DNA from: Rhizobium sp. RU33A
Lineage (GTDB): Bacteria > Pseudomonadota > Alphaproteobacteria > Rhizobiales > Rhizobiaceae
NCBI RefSeq assembly: GCF_900156055.1
Contig: NZ_FTMQ01000002.1
Span: 1-64,000 of the forward strand
Direction: 5' to 3'
Length of the DNA stretch: 64,000 nucleotides
Both the position numbers and the translations under genes were made by a program. Positions 55,130 to 62,832 of the stretch are shown in pieces (positions within the stretch are counted from its first letter, which is position 1; every line of letters begins with the position of its first letter). Under the pieces are notes generated by a model. It was not told the DNA's origin, made no database searches, and saw only the letters and a program-made list of their open reading frames with translations.

Positions 55130-56641
55130 ATGACGAGCACAGACCAAATGCCAGGCGCCTTAGCTAATGGCTGGACAAAGCCCAAGCGCTTCGATCGCAA
55201 CCTTGTCGTCATCGGTGCAGGCTCGGCCGGGCTCGTCTCCGCCTATATCGCAGCCGCCGCCAAGGCAAAGGTGACCTTGGTCGAAGCCAACAAGATGGGT
55301 GGCGATTGCCTGAACTTTGGATGTGTTCCGTCCAAGGCTCTGATCAAGAGTGCCAAGGTGGCGCATCAAATGCGCCATGCCGATCATTACGGTCTCGAAG
55401 CGGTCGAACCCAAGGTGCCCTTCTCGGCCGTTATGGAGCGGATCCACAAGGTGATCGCGGAGATCGAACCGCATGACAGCGTCGAGCGCTATACGGGTCT
55501 CGGCGTCGAGGTTCTCCAGGGCTATGCGAAGCTGATCGATCCCTGGACGGTGGAGATTGCGCTGAGCAGCGGCGGTACGCAGCGGCTTACGACACGTGCG
55601 ATCATCATCGCAACCGGCGCGCAACCCGTCGTGCCTCCGATCCCGGGTCTGGCCGAAATCGGTTATCTCACCTCCGACACCCTGTGGGAGCGGCTGCGCG
55701 ATCGACCGGAGGTGCCGCGTCGTCTCGTCGTTCTCGGCGGCGGGCCGATCGGGTGCGAGCTCGCACAGAGTTTCGCCCGGCTGGGCTCGCAGGTCGCTCA
55801 GATCGAGATGGCCCCGCGTTTGATGATGCGCGAGGATCCGGACGCGGCCGGCTTTGTCGAGGCGTCGCTGAAGGCCGACGGCGTGCAGGTGCTGACTGGC
55901 CATAAAGCCGTGGCCTGCGGGACGGATGACGACGAGAAGTGGCTCGAGGTCGAGCATGACGGCGGACGGCACCGCATCGGCTTTGACGAGATCATCGTCG
56001 CCGTCGGGCGTGCGCCGCGCCTGAAGGGCTTCGGGCTCGAGGAACTCGGCATCAAGGTCGACCGCGTCGTAGAGACCAACGAGTATCTGCAGACGCTCTA
56101 CCCGAACATCCTGGCCGCCGGTGACGTGGCAGGGCCTTATCAATTCACGCATGTTGCCGGGCATCAGGCCTGGTTTGCTGCGATCAACGCACTCTTCGGT
56201 GATCTCAAGAGCTTCAAGGCCGATTACAGCGTCATCCCCTGGGCGACCTTCACTGATCCGGAAGTGGCGCGCGTGGGCTTGTCCGAAGCCGAGGCGAAGG
56301 AGAAGAACATCCCCTACGAGGTGACGCGCTTCGGCATCGATGATCTCGATCGGGCGATTGCCGACGGCTCGGCGCATGGCTTCGTCAAGGTGCTGACCGT
56401 GCCGGGCAAGGACAAGATCCTGGGCGTCACCATCGTCGGCGAACATGCGGGTGATCTGCTCGCGGAATTCGTCTTCGCCATGAAGCATGGCCATGGGCTC
56501 GGAAAGATCCTCGGCACGATCCACATCTATCCGACACTGGCCGAAGCGAACAAGATGGTGGCCGGGCAGTGGCGGCGCGCGCATATCAATGGTTTTCTGC
56601 TGTCGCTGCTTGAGCGTTTCCAGACCTGGAGGCGTGGATGA
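55130..56641 (+). CDS. MerA/Lpd-like FAD disulfide oxidoreductase
   Basis: A 503-residue flavoprotein with FAD motif GAGSAGL, the redox disulfide in GGDCLNFGC, the NAD(P) site GGGPIGCELAQ and the FAD site AAGDVAG. The C-terminus reads HIYPTLAEA, with Tyr where lipoamide dehydrogenases keep the catalytic His (HAHPT), so it is not a normal E3. It has no NmerA domain and no C-terminal Cys pair, so it is not a classical mercuric reductase. Relatives often accompany TVP38/TMEM64 proteins, as here. ATG 55130 is chosen from the promoter position; ATG 55100 is possible. The substrate is unknown. It overlaps the next gene by 4 nt. Confidence 0.8.
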   Translation: MTSTDQMPGALANGWTKPKRFDRNLVVIGAGSAGLVSAYIAAAAKAKVTLVEANKMGGDCLNFGCVPSKALIKSAKVAHQMRHADHYGLEAVEPKVPFSAVMERIHKVIAEIEPHDSVERYTGLGVEVLQGYAKLIDPWTVEIALSSGGTQRLTTRAIIIATGAQPVVPPIPGLAEIGYLTSDTLWERLRDRPEVPRRLVVLGGGPIGCELAQSFARLGSQVAQIEMAPRLMMREDPDAAGFVEASLKADGVQVLTGHKAVACGTDDDEKWLEVEHDGGRHRIGFDEIIVAVGRAPRLKGFGLEELGIKVDRVVETNEYLQTLYPNILAAGDVAGPYQFTHVAGHQAWFAAINALFGDLKSFKADYSVIPWATFTDPEVARVGLSEAEAKEKNIPYEVTRFGIDDLDRAIADGSAHGFVKVLTVPGKDKILGVTIVGEHAGDLLAEFVFAMKHGHGLGKILGTIHIYPTLAEANKMVAGQWRRAHINGFLLSLLERFQTWRRG

Positions 56642-57255
56642 TCGATGCGAAGTTCCTGCCCCTGCAAAAGGCGGCGCTCCAGCCAATCGCCGAGTTTCTT
56701 GCCAGCCGCGGCGTCCGGGCCGATCAAATCAGCATCGTCGGTTTTATCGCCGGGTTTGGAGCCTTCGTGGCCCTCGGCTTCGGATACTGGCTGGCGGCGC
56801 TTCTGCTGATCCTCGTCAATCGCGGCTTTGATGGCCTCGATGGTGCGGTCGCCCGGATCCAAGGGCCGACGGATCGCGGTGCCTATCTCGATATTGCCTT
56901 CGACATGGTCTTCTACGCCTTGATCCCGCTCGGCTTTGCGATCGCCTCGCCCGAGAACAATGCTCTGCCGGCGGCCATCCTCATCGTCTCCTTCGTCGGC
57001 ACTGGATCTTCCTTCCTCGCCTTTTCGGCGGTCGCAGCAAAGCTTGGCCGCAAAGCGCCAGAATTTCCGACCAAGGGCATCTATTATGCCGGCGGTCTGG
57101 CGGAAGGTTTCGAGACGATCGCCGTCTTTGTTGCCATGTGCCTTTTCCCCGAGAGCTTCGCACTGATCGCCTATGGCTTTGCCGCGCTTTGTGCGCTGAC
57201 CACCGTCATCCGCTGGCGTCAGGGATGGGTCGCCTTTTCGGAGGGACCGCGATGA
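56638..57255 (+). CDS. CDP-alcohol phosphatidyltransferase family protein (YnjF-like)
   Basis: A 205-residue membrane protein with about five to six helices and the family catalytic motif DGLDGAVARIQGPTDRGAYLDIAFD (DG-AR-G-D-D pattern), which binds CDP-alcohol with metal. It would transfer a phosphatidyl group to an alcohol acceptor; the acceptor is unknown. The closest named relative in character is E. coli YnjF, whose neighbours (YnjBCD, TVP38-type YdjX/Z) are also present here. It overlaps the MerA-like gene by 4 nt. Confidence 0.82.
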   Translation: MIDAKFLPLQKAALQPIAEFLASRGVRADQISIVGFIAGFGAFVALGFGYWLAALLLILVNRGFDGLDGAVARIQGPTDRGAYLDIAFDMVFYALIPLGFAIASPENNALPAAILIVSFVGTGSSFLAFSAVAAKLGRKAPEFPTKGIYYAGGLAEGFETIAVFVAMCLFPESFALIAYGFAALCALTTVIRWRQGWVAFSEGPR

Positions 57256-57272
57256 AGGCTCGACACGCCGTT

Positions 57273-57944
57273 TCAGCCGACCGCGTTCAAACGGTCGAGG
57301 GCGTTGCGGACCGCCAGCCGGGCGCGATGCAGGAGAACGCGCATATTTCCTTCGCTGATGTTGAGCAATGCGCAGACCTCGCTGGGGTCGAGTTCCTGCT
57401 GGCCGCGAAGAATGAGCACCGCCCGTTGCGTCGGCGGCAGAGTGTCGATCACCTCTTCGACGTGCTGCAGCACGCTTCGACCCTCGATGTGGCGCTCCGG
57501 GGTCAGGTTCTCCCAGAGTTCCGGGATCTGGCGCCAGTGGCCGCGACCGTCAAACGCGTCTGCCAGGCTGTCGCCACTGGCGTGATCGTCGAAGAAGACG
57601 GTGCGTCCTTCGCGGCGGGCACGGCTGCGCGCCTTGTTGATGAGGATGGTGTAGATCCAGCTGGCAAGCGAACTGCGTCCCTCGAAAAGATCGATGCGAC
57701 CGAGCACGGCGATCCATGTGTCCTGCGCGACCTCCTCGGCAAGGTGCCGGTGCTGGACGATGCCGGTGCCAAAACGGATCATCGAGGCATTGTGGCGCCG
57801 ATAGAGAAGATCGAAAGCCGCAGCATCGCCATCCATCAGGCGCAAAACCAGAGCCTGATCATCCCCTTCGACCTGCGTCACGCCGCCCCTCACATCAATC
57901 CGGCGGCCATTAGCGAAACAAACATCTTTAAAGTCCAGCCGCAT
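57273..57944 (-). CDS. ECF-type RNA polymerase sigma factor
   Basis: A 223-residue extracytoplasmic-function sigma factor. Region 2 is seen in AAAFDLLYRRHNASMIRFGTGIVQHRHLAEEVAQDTWIAVL, and region 4 in LPPTQRAVLILRGQQELDPSEVCALLNISEGNMRVLLHRAR. The start at 57944 gives about 25 extra residues before region 2; a GTG near 57881 is an alternative. It runs against the flanking genes on the opposite strand. A zinc-finger anti-sigma candidate lies about 900 bp away at 58866. A promoter-like CGCTGTAA-N17-CGAC lies upstream, suggesting autoregulation. Confidence 0.9.
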   Translation of the reverse strand: MRLDFKDVCFANGRRIDVRGGVTQVEGDDQALVLRLMDGDAAAFDLLYRRHNASMIRFGTGIVQHRHLAEEVAQDTWIAVLGRIDLFEGRSSLASWIYTILINKARSRARREGRTVFFDDHASGDSLADAFDGRGHWRQIPELWENLTPERHIEGRSVLQHVEEVIDTLPPTQRAVLILRGQQELDPSEVCALLNISEGNMRVLLHRARLAVRNALDRLNAVG

Positions 57945-57980
57945 TCGCCCCCATCAAGTCATAGTGACCATGCCGTGTCT

Positions 57981-58008
57981 GTCGTCGCTGGCGGTGCGTT
58001 CTTACAGC
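57981..58008 (-). promoter_or_regulatory. candidate ECF promoter before the sigma gene
   Basis: Read on the minus strand, CGCTGTAA then 17 bp then CGAC, ending about 37 nt before the sigma ATG. It shares the -35 octamer and the spacing with the site at 55064-55092; the -10 differs by one base in CGTC. It is weak by itself and supported mainly by the match. Confidence 0.3.
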
Positions 58009-58035
58009 GCGTCGACTGCTTTTCGGGAGATGTCC

Positions 58036-58830
58036 ATGACTGAACGCAACGCGTCTCGCCCGGGCCATCTTTCGTCGGATAAGAACGAGCCCGTCCCCAC
58101 AACCACGTCCAGCAGAAGCAAAATCTGGCGATTTACGCCGGTGGTGGTCGTCTTTGCTGGCCTTGCTCTCGGCTATGCCTTTGGCCTGCAGGACTATCTC
58201 AGTCTGGCGTTTCTCGCCGAACAGAGGCAGGCCCTGAGGGCCTATGTCGATGCCAATTTCCTCTGGTCGGCAATGCTTTTCCTTGGGATCTACATTGCCG
58301 CCGTCGCCTTCTCCTTCCCGGCCGCTTCGGTGTTGACCATCTTCGGCGGCTTTCTGTTCGGCTGGATGGTCGGCGGCGCACTTGTCGCGGTCGGTGCCAC
58401 GGTCGGGGCCTCGATCCTCTTCCTTGCAACGCGATCGGCCTTCGGCAGTTTCCTTCGCCATCGCGTCGATGGTGTGGTGAAGAAGCTTGCCGACGGCTTC
58501 CGCGAAAACGCTTTCGGCTACCTCTTCGTCATCCGTCTGGCGCCGGTCTTTCCGTTCTTCGTGGTGAACATTGCCGCAGCTCTGTTCGACATCAGTCTTG
58601 GCCGTTTTTTTGCAGCGACGTTCTTCGGCATCCTGCCCGGCACCTTTGCCTATGCCTATCTCGGGCAGGGCGTCGACAGCGTCCTCCTTGCCGCACAGGA
58701 GAGCGGCCAGGAAGCGAAGATCTCGGATCTCGTGACGCCCGAGATCACGCTCGCCTTTTTCGCGCTGGCGCTCGTCGCGCTGATCCCGACCGTGGTGCGG
58801 CAGATCCGCAAGCGGGGTGCTTCGCGATGA
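58036..58830 (+). CDS. TVP38/TMEM64 family membrane protein
   Basis: A 264-residue inner-membrane protein with about six helices. The core segment FSFPAASVLTIFGGFLFGWMVGGALVAVGATVGASILFL and the later RLAPVFPFFVVNIAAAL are typical of the TVP38/TMEM64 (DedA-like, VTT) family, thought to move lipids or small molecules. ATG 58036 follows GGGAGA at 58025-58030. It lies divergent from the sigma gene across 91 bp and is likely part of the regulon. Its E. coli counterparts YdjX/YdjZ sit in the ynj region. Confidence 0.87.
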   Translation: MTERNASRPGHLSSDKNEPVPTTTSSRSKIWRFTPVVVVFAGLALGYAFGLQDYLSLAFLAEQRQALRAYVDANFLWSAMLFLGIYIAAVAFSFPAASVLTIFGGFLFGWMVGGALVAVGATVGASILFLATRSAFGSFLRHRVDGVVKKLADGFRENAFGYLFVIRLAPVFPFFVVNIAAALFDISLGRFFAATFFGILPGTFAYAYLGQGVDSVLLAAQESGQEAKISDLVTPEITLAFFALALVALIPTVVRQIRKRGASR

Positions 58831-58865
58831 ACAGTGAGATCACAGGGTTGGGGGAAGCTTAAGCC

Positions 58866-59111
58866 ATGTTTCGATGCAGCGAAGTTGCCGAACGCGCGAG
58901 CCTTCTGATCGATGGCGAGCTGGGCTTGTGGCCACGATTGAACATCCGTCTTCATCTGGCGATGTGTCGGGGATGCCGGGCATTCGTCGAGCAAATGCGG
59001 ATAACCCGCGATCTTGCCGTATTGGCTCGGGCTGCAGAGGATCCGCTGCCGAGTGCCGAGATCGAGGCCGCGCTGGCCAGACGACGGATCCAGTCTGGAC
59101 GACCATCATGA
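58866..59111 (+). CDS. small zinc-finger (zf-HC2) anti-sigma-like protein
   Basis: An 81-residue soluble protein with the HxxxCxxC signature in LHLAMCRGC (about 30-37) and an earlier Cys (C4), as in zinc-binding anti-sigma domains (ZAS/zf-HC2). It has no transmembrane segment. It probably holds the ECF sigma factor inactive until a redox or zinc signal releases it (inference from family and neighbourhood). It lies 35 bp after the TVP38 gene on the opposite strand to the sigma gene, an unusual layout. Confidence 0.75.
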   Translation: MFRCSEVAERASLLIDGELGLWPRLNIRLHLAMCRGCRAFVEQMRITRDLAVLARAAEDPLPSAEIEAALARRRIQSGRPS

Positions 59112-59200
59112 AATCCGTCGGACATCACGAGCGTAGTTCCAGAAAAGAGAGCCAAGGTGCTCGAATGCGATACGGTCAATTTCAGGGAGAAGGGCAGATC

Positions 59201-60430
59201 ATGCGATTAATGACAGGGATTTTCGCCGCAGGGTTCATCGCGGCGGCCAGCGGTTTGCCAGCACTTGCGTCCGGCCCGGATCTTTCCGATTGGGCTGCCA
59301 TCGAGAAGAGCGCTTCCGGCCAGACGGTCTATTTCAACGCTTGGGGTGGGTCGGAGAACATCAACGCCTATCTCGAATGGGTCGGCGCCGAGATGCAGTC
59401 CCGCTACGGAGTGACCGTCGTCCAGGTGAAGCTCGATGATACGGCGAGCGCCGTCGCCAAGGTGATTGCCGAGAAAGCCGCCGGCAAGGACGCAGGCGGT
59501 TCCGTCGATCTGATCTGGATCAATGGCGAGAATTTCGTGTCGATGAAGCAGCAGGAGCTGCTTCTGACACCGGGCTGGGCGACGTCCTTGCCGAACTGGG
59601 TTTATGTCGATGTCGAAAACCAGCCGACGATCCTGACCGATTTCACCGAGCCGACTGAGGGATTGGAAAGCCCCTGGGGCGGTGCGAAGATGGTCTTCTT
59701 CTATGATAGCGCCCGGACCGACGCCTCAACCCTGCCTGACAGCGCAAGCCAACTGCTCGACTGGACCACGAAGAACCCTGGTCGCTTCTCCTATCCGGCT
59801 CCGCCTGATTTCATCGGGTCGTCCTTCCTCAAGCAGGTGCTGAGTGAAGTGATCGCCGATCCGCGCAAGCTTGCCGAACCTGTGAACGAGGCAAGTTTCG
59901 AACGGGACGTCGAGCCGCTTTTTGCCTATCTCGACCAGCTCCATGACGCCGCATGGCGGTCTGGCAAGGCCTTTCCGCAAAACTATCCGGACATGAAGCA
60001 AAAGCTCGCCGATGGCGAACTCGACATCATCTTCGCCTTCAACCCGTCGGAAGCCTCGGCTGGCATCAAGGCGGGGGAGCTTCCGGACACGGTGCGATCC
60101 TTCACCTTCTCCGGCGGCACGCTCGGCAATACCCATTTCGTCGCCATTCCCTACAATGCGAATGCCAAGGAAGGCGCGCTGCTGACGGCGAATTTCCTGA
60201 TTTCGCCGGAGGCGCAGCTGCGCAAGCAGGATCCGACCTATTGGGGTGACCCGACCGTCCTTTCGATGGTGAAGCTGCCGGATGCCGATCGTTCTGCCTT
60301 CGCCGCACTCGATCTGGGCGTTGCGACGCTTTCGCCTGAAAAGCTGGGGCCTGTCATTGCCGAACCGCATGCCAGCTGGATGGAGCGGATCGAAGTCGAG
60401 TGGCGTCGACGCTATGCCAGCGGCAACTGA
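59201..60430 (+). CDS. YnjB-like ABC transporter binding protein
   Basis: A 409-residue secreted protein. The signal peptide MRLMTGIFAAGFIAAASG is cleaved after about ALA, and the mature part has the YnjB-type segments YFNAWGGSENINAYLEWVG and DLIWINGENFVSMKQQELL. It is a type 2 periplasmic protein related to Fe/thiamine/sulfate-type binders. It probably delivers its ligand to the permease encoded next (3-bp gap). The ligand is unknown. ATG 59201 fits the signal peptide; the open frame continues upstream through the anti-sigma region as unrelated sequence. Confidence 0.85.
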   Translation: MRLMTGIFAAGFIAAASGLPALASGPDLSDWAAIEKSASGQTVYFNAWGGSENINAYLEWVGAEMQSRYGVTVVQVKLDDTASAVAKVIAEKAAGKDAGGSVDLIWINGENFVSMKQQELLLTPGWATSLPNWVYVDVENQPTILTDFTEPTEGLESPWGGAKMVFFYDSARTDASTLPDSASQLLDWTTKNPGRFSYPAPPDFIGSSFLKQVLSEVIADPRKLAEPVNEASFERDVEPLFAYLDQLHDAAWRSGKAFPQNYPDMKQKLADGELDIIFAFNPSEASAGIKAGELPDTVRSFTFSGGTLGNTHFVAIPYNANAKEGALLTANFLISPEAQLRKQDPTYWGDPTVLSMVKLPDADRSAFAALDLGVATLSPEKLGPVIAEPHASWMERIEVEWRRRYASGN

Positions 60431-60433
60431 GCC

Positions 60434-62158
60434 GTGCAGCGAAGTCTGAAGGCTCGCAGTTTTGTCGATCGCTTGACCGCGCTGCTTCCCAGAGGCGCGG
60501 TCTTGCTCACGCTCGGCCTGTTGCTGCTGCCAATCGCCTTCGGCCTTCTCGGAACGCTCCTGCCAGCCTTGGGCTACCTGCCGGCGCTCGGCGGTGTGGC
60601 TCTTGGCCTCGATCCATTCCGAGCTCTTTTTGCCACGCCGGGGCTTGTTCCCGCTGCTGTTCTCAGTCTGGTTACTGGGCTTGTCGCCACCATCCTCTCG
60701 CTCGCTATAACCCTGTTGTTTGTCGCGGGCTTTGCCGGGACACCCGTTCTTGCGCGCATCCAGCACATCATCTCCCCGCTTCTCGCCGTGCCGCATGCTG
60801 CCGCGGCTTTCGGGCTCGCCTTCCTCATCGCGCCCTCCGGCTTTCTCATTCGGCTCGTGGCGCCGCTTTTCGGAATAGAGCGGCCGCCCGACATTCTCAT
60901 TCCGCATGATCCCTGGGGGCTGGCCATGATCGCCGGCCTTGTGATCAAGGAAACGCCCTTCCTGTTCCTGGTGACCTTGGCAGCTCTGCCGCAGGTCGAC
61001 CTCACTGCTGCCCGCAGACTGGCAGCCTCTTTCGGCTATGGACGGATTGCGGGCTTCGTCTATCTGCTCTGGCCGGCGCTCTATCGGCAAATCCGTTTCG
61101 CTGTTTATGCCGTCATTGCCTATTCGTCCTCGGTCGTGGATGTCGCCGTGATCCTCGGCCCCAATCTGCCCGGCACGCTTGCCACGCGTCTCGTCCAGTG
61201 GATGAACGACCCTGACCTTTCCGTGCGATTTCTCGCGTCGGCCGGTGCAGTTCTTCAGCTCGGCGTCACCCTAGCTGCACTGCTTGCATGGTTTGGTCTG
61301 GAACGGATCGGCGCCATGCTGCTGAGATCGTTCGGCGATCGCGGCTATCGTTTCGTGCATGACCTGACCGTCCGTAGGCTCGCGATGATCGCAGTCACCA
61401 TCATAGGCGCAAGCGTGTTCGCGGGTCTTTTCCTCCTCGGTCTTTGGTCGCTCGCTGGCCTCTGGCAGTTTCCAGATCTCCTGCCGCGCGATTTCACCCT
61501 GCGCAGCTGGATGACGACCCTTCCGCGCATCGGCGATCCTCTGGTGACGACGCTGATCGCGGGGCTTGCCTCGACACTGATCGCGGTGGTGCTGACGGTC
61601 GGCTGCCTCGAGCGCGAGATCCAGACGGGGCGACGGGGCGGTGACAGGAGCCTGCTGCTCCTCTATCTGCCGCTCATCGTGCCCCAGATCGCCTTCGTTT
61701 TCGGCCTTCAGCTGCTATTTGTCGGCAGCGGCAGTGATCAACGCCTCACCGCTCTCATCCTGGTGCACCTTGTGTTCGTTCTGCCTTACGTATTCCTGTC
61801 CCTTGCCGATCCGTGGCGGGCGCTCGACCGCCGCTATGAAATCATCGCCACCGCGCTCGGCCGCTCACGTCTCTCGGTGCTTCTGTCGATCCGCCTGCCG
61901 ATGCTGATCCGCCCTATTCTGACCGCTCTTGCTGTCGGTTTTGCAGTCTCGGTCGGGCAGTATCTGCCGACGCTTCTGATCGGCGAGGGACGGCTGACCA
62001 CCATCACCACGGAAGCTGTGGCACTCGCCTCCGGCAACAACCGCCGCGTCATTGGAGTCTATGCCCTGTTGCAGACCATTCTCCCCTTCCTCGCCTTCGC
62101 GCTTGCCGCGCTCTTGCCGGTTCTTCTCCATCGCAACCGTCGTGAGATGAGGGTGTGA
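60434..62158 (+). CDS. YnjC-like ABC transporter permease
   Basis: A 574-residue permease with two homologous halves and about twelve helices. EAA-like loops occur near DLTAARRLAASFGYGRIAG and near DRRYEIIATALGRSRLSV. The start is GTG 60434. It overlaps the ATPase gene by ATGA. With the binding protein and ATPase it forms a complete importer of the YnjBCD kind, whose substrate has not been established to my knowledge. Confidence 0.87.
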   Translation: MQRSLKARSFVDRLTALLPRGAVLLTLGLLLLPIAFGLLGTLLPALGYLPALGGVALGLDPFRALFATPGLVPAAVLSLVTGLVATILSLAITLLFVAGFAGTPVLARIQHIISPLLAVPHAAAAFGLAFLIAPSGFLIRLVAPLFGIERPPDILIPHDPWGLAMIAGLVIKETPFLFLVTLAALPQVDLTAARRLAASFGYGRIAGFVYLLWPALYRQIRFAVYAVIAYSSSVVDVAVILGPNLPGTLATRLVQWMNDPDLSVRFLASAGAVLQLGVTLAALLAWFGLERIGAMLLRSFGDRGYRFVHDLTVRRLAMIAVTIIGASVFAGLFLLGLWSLAGLWQFPDLLPRDFTLRSWMTTLPRIGDPLVTTLIAGLASTLIAVVLTVGCLEREIQTGRRGGDRSLLLLYLPLIVPQIAFVFGLQLLFVGSGSDQRLTALILVHLVFVLPYVFLSLADPWRALDRRYEIIATALGRSRLSVLLSIRLPMLIRPILTALAVGFAVSVGQYLPTLLIGEGRLTTITTEAVALASGNNRRVIGVYALLQTILPFLAFALAALLPVLLHRNRREMRV

Positions 62159-62832
62159 TGATGTCGCAAAGTCAGGTCGACACAGGTCTTCGCCTCTCCA
62201 ATATCGTGATCCGCCTCGGAGATGATCTTCTGATCGCGCTCGATACAGAAGTGCCTCCTGGCTCGATTTTCACCGTCATGGGTCCTTCGGGCTCAGGGAA
62301 ATCGACGCTGCTTTCCTTCATCGGCGGTTTTCTCGAGCCTGCCTTTCATGCGGAGGGTGAAGTCTCCGTTGGTGATATTGATCTTCTGGCGCTTGCGCCG
62401 GAGCAGCGACGGGCTGGTATCCTCTTCCAGGATCCGTTGCTCTTTCCGCATATGTCCGTCGGCGCCAATGTTGCCTTCGCCATTCCCGGCGAGGTTTCGG
62501 ACCGGAAGCTCAGATGGCGGATGGCAGCCGAGATCCTTCGGGAGATGGAGTTACCGGGCTTTGAGGATCGCGATCCGGCGACGCTGTCAGGTGGCCAGAA
62601 GGCGCGCGTGGCGCTCGCCCGTGTCCTGGTCTCGCAACCCCGCCTGCTGTTGCTCGATGAACCCTTCTCCAAACTCGACATGGCGCTTCGCAACCAGATG
62701 CGCTCACTCGTCTTTGACCGCGCTCGCAGCGCCGGTCTGCCGGTCATTCTTGTCACGCATGACGAGGCCGATGCGGAGGCGGCGGGCGGACCGGTGCATC
62801 GGCTGGGCGATCAGGAGAACGATCATGGATGA
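62155..62832 (+). CDS. YnjD-like ABC ATPase
   Basis: A 225-residue ATPase with Walker A GPSGSGKST, signature LSGGQKARVAL and Walker B LLLLDEPFSKLD. It ends soon after the switch region LVTHDEADAE, so it lacks the regulatory C-terminal domain of FbpC/PotA. It energises the YnjC-like permease. It overlaps the next gene by 8 nt. Confidence 0.88.
   Translation: MMMSQSQVDTGLRLSNIVIRLGDDLLIALDTEVPPGSIFTVMGPSGSGKSTLLSFIGGFLEPAFHAEGEVSVGDIDLLALAPEQRRAGILFQDPLLFPHMSVGANVAFAIPGEVSDRKLRWRMAAEILREMELPGFEDRDPATLSGGQKARVALARVLVSQPRLLLLDEPFSKLDMALRNQMRSLVFDRARSAGLPVILVTHDEADAEAAGGPVHRLGDQENDHG

Noticed and set aside
55130..56641. Mercuric reductase or second lipoamide dehydrogenase
   Set aside because: It lacks the NmerA domain and C-terminal Cys pair needed for the first, and has Tyr in place of the catalytic His needed for the second.
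55160..56686. Minus-strand open frame of 508 codons opposite the MerA-like gene
   Set aside because: It shows no motifs and is rich in His, Arg and Asp as expected for antisense of a high-GC flavoprotein gene.
59726..61090. Minus-strand open frame of 454 codons opposite the YnjB/YnjC-like genes
   Set aside because: It spans two unrelated plus-strand genes and reads as low-complexity Arg/Glu/Gly sequence.
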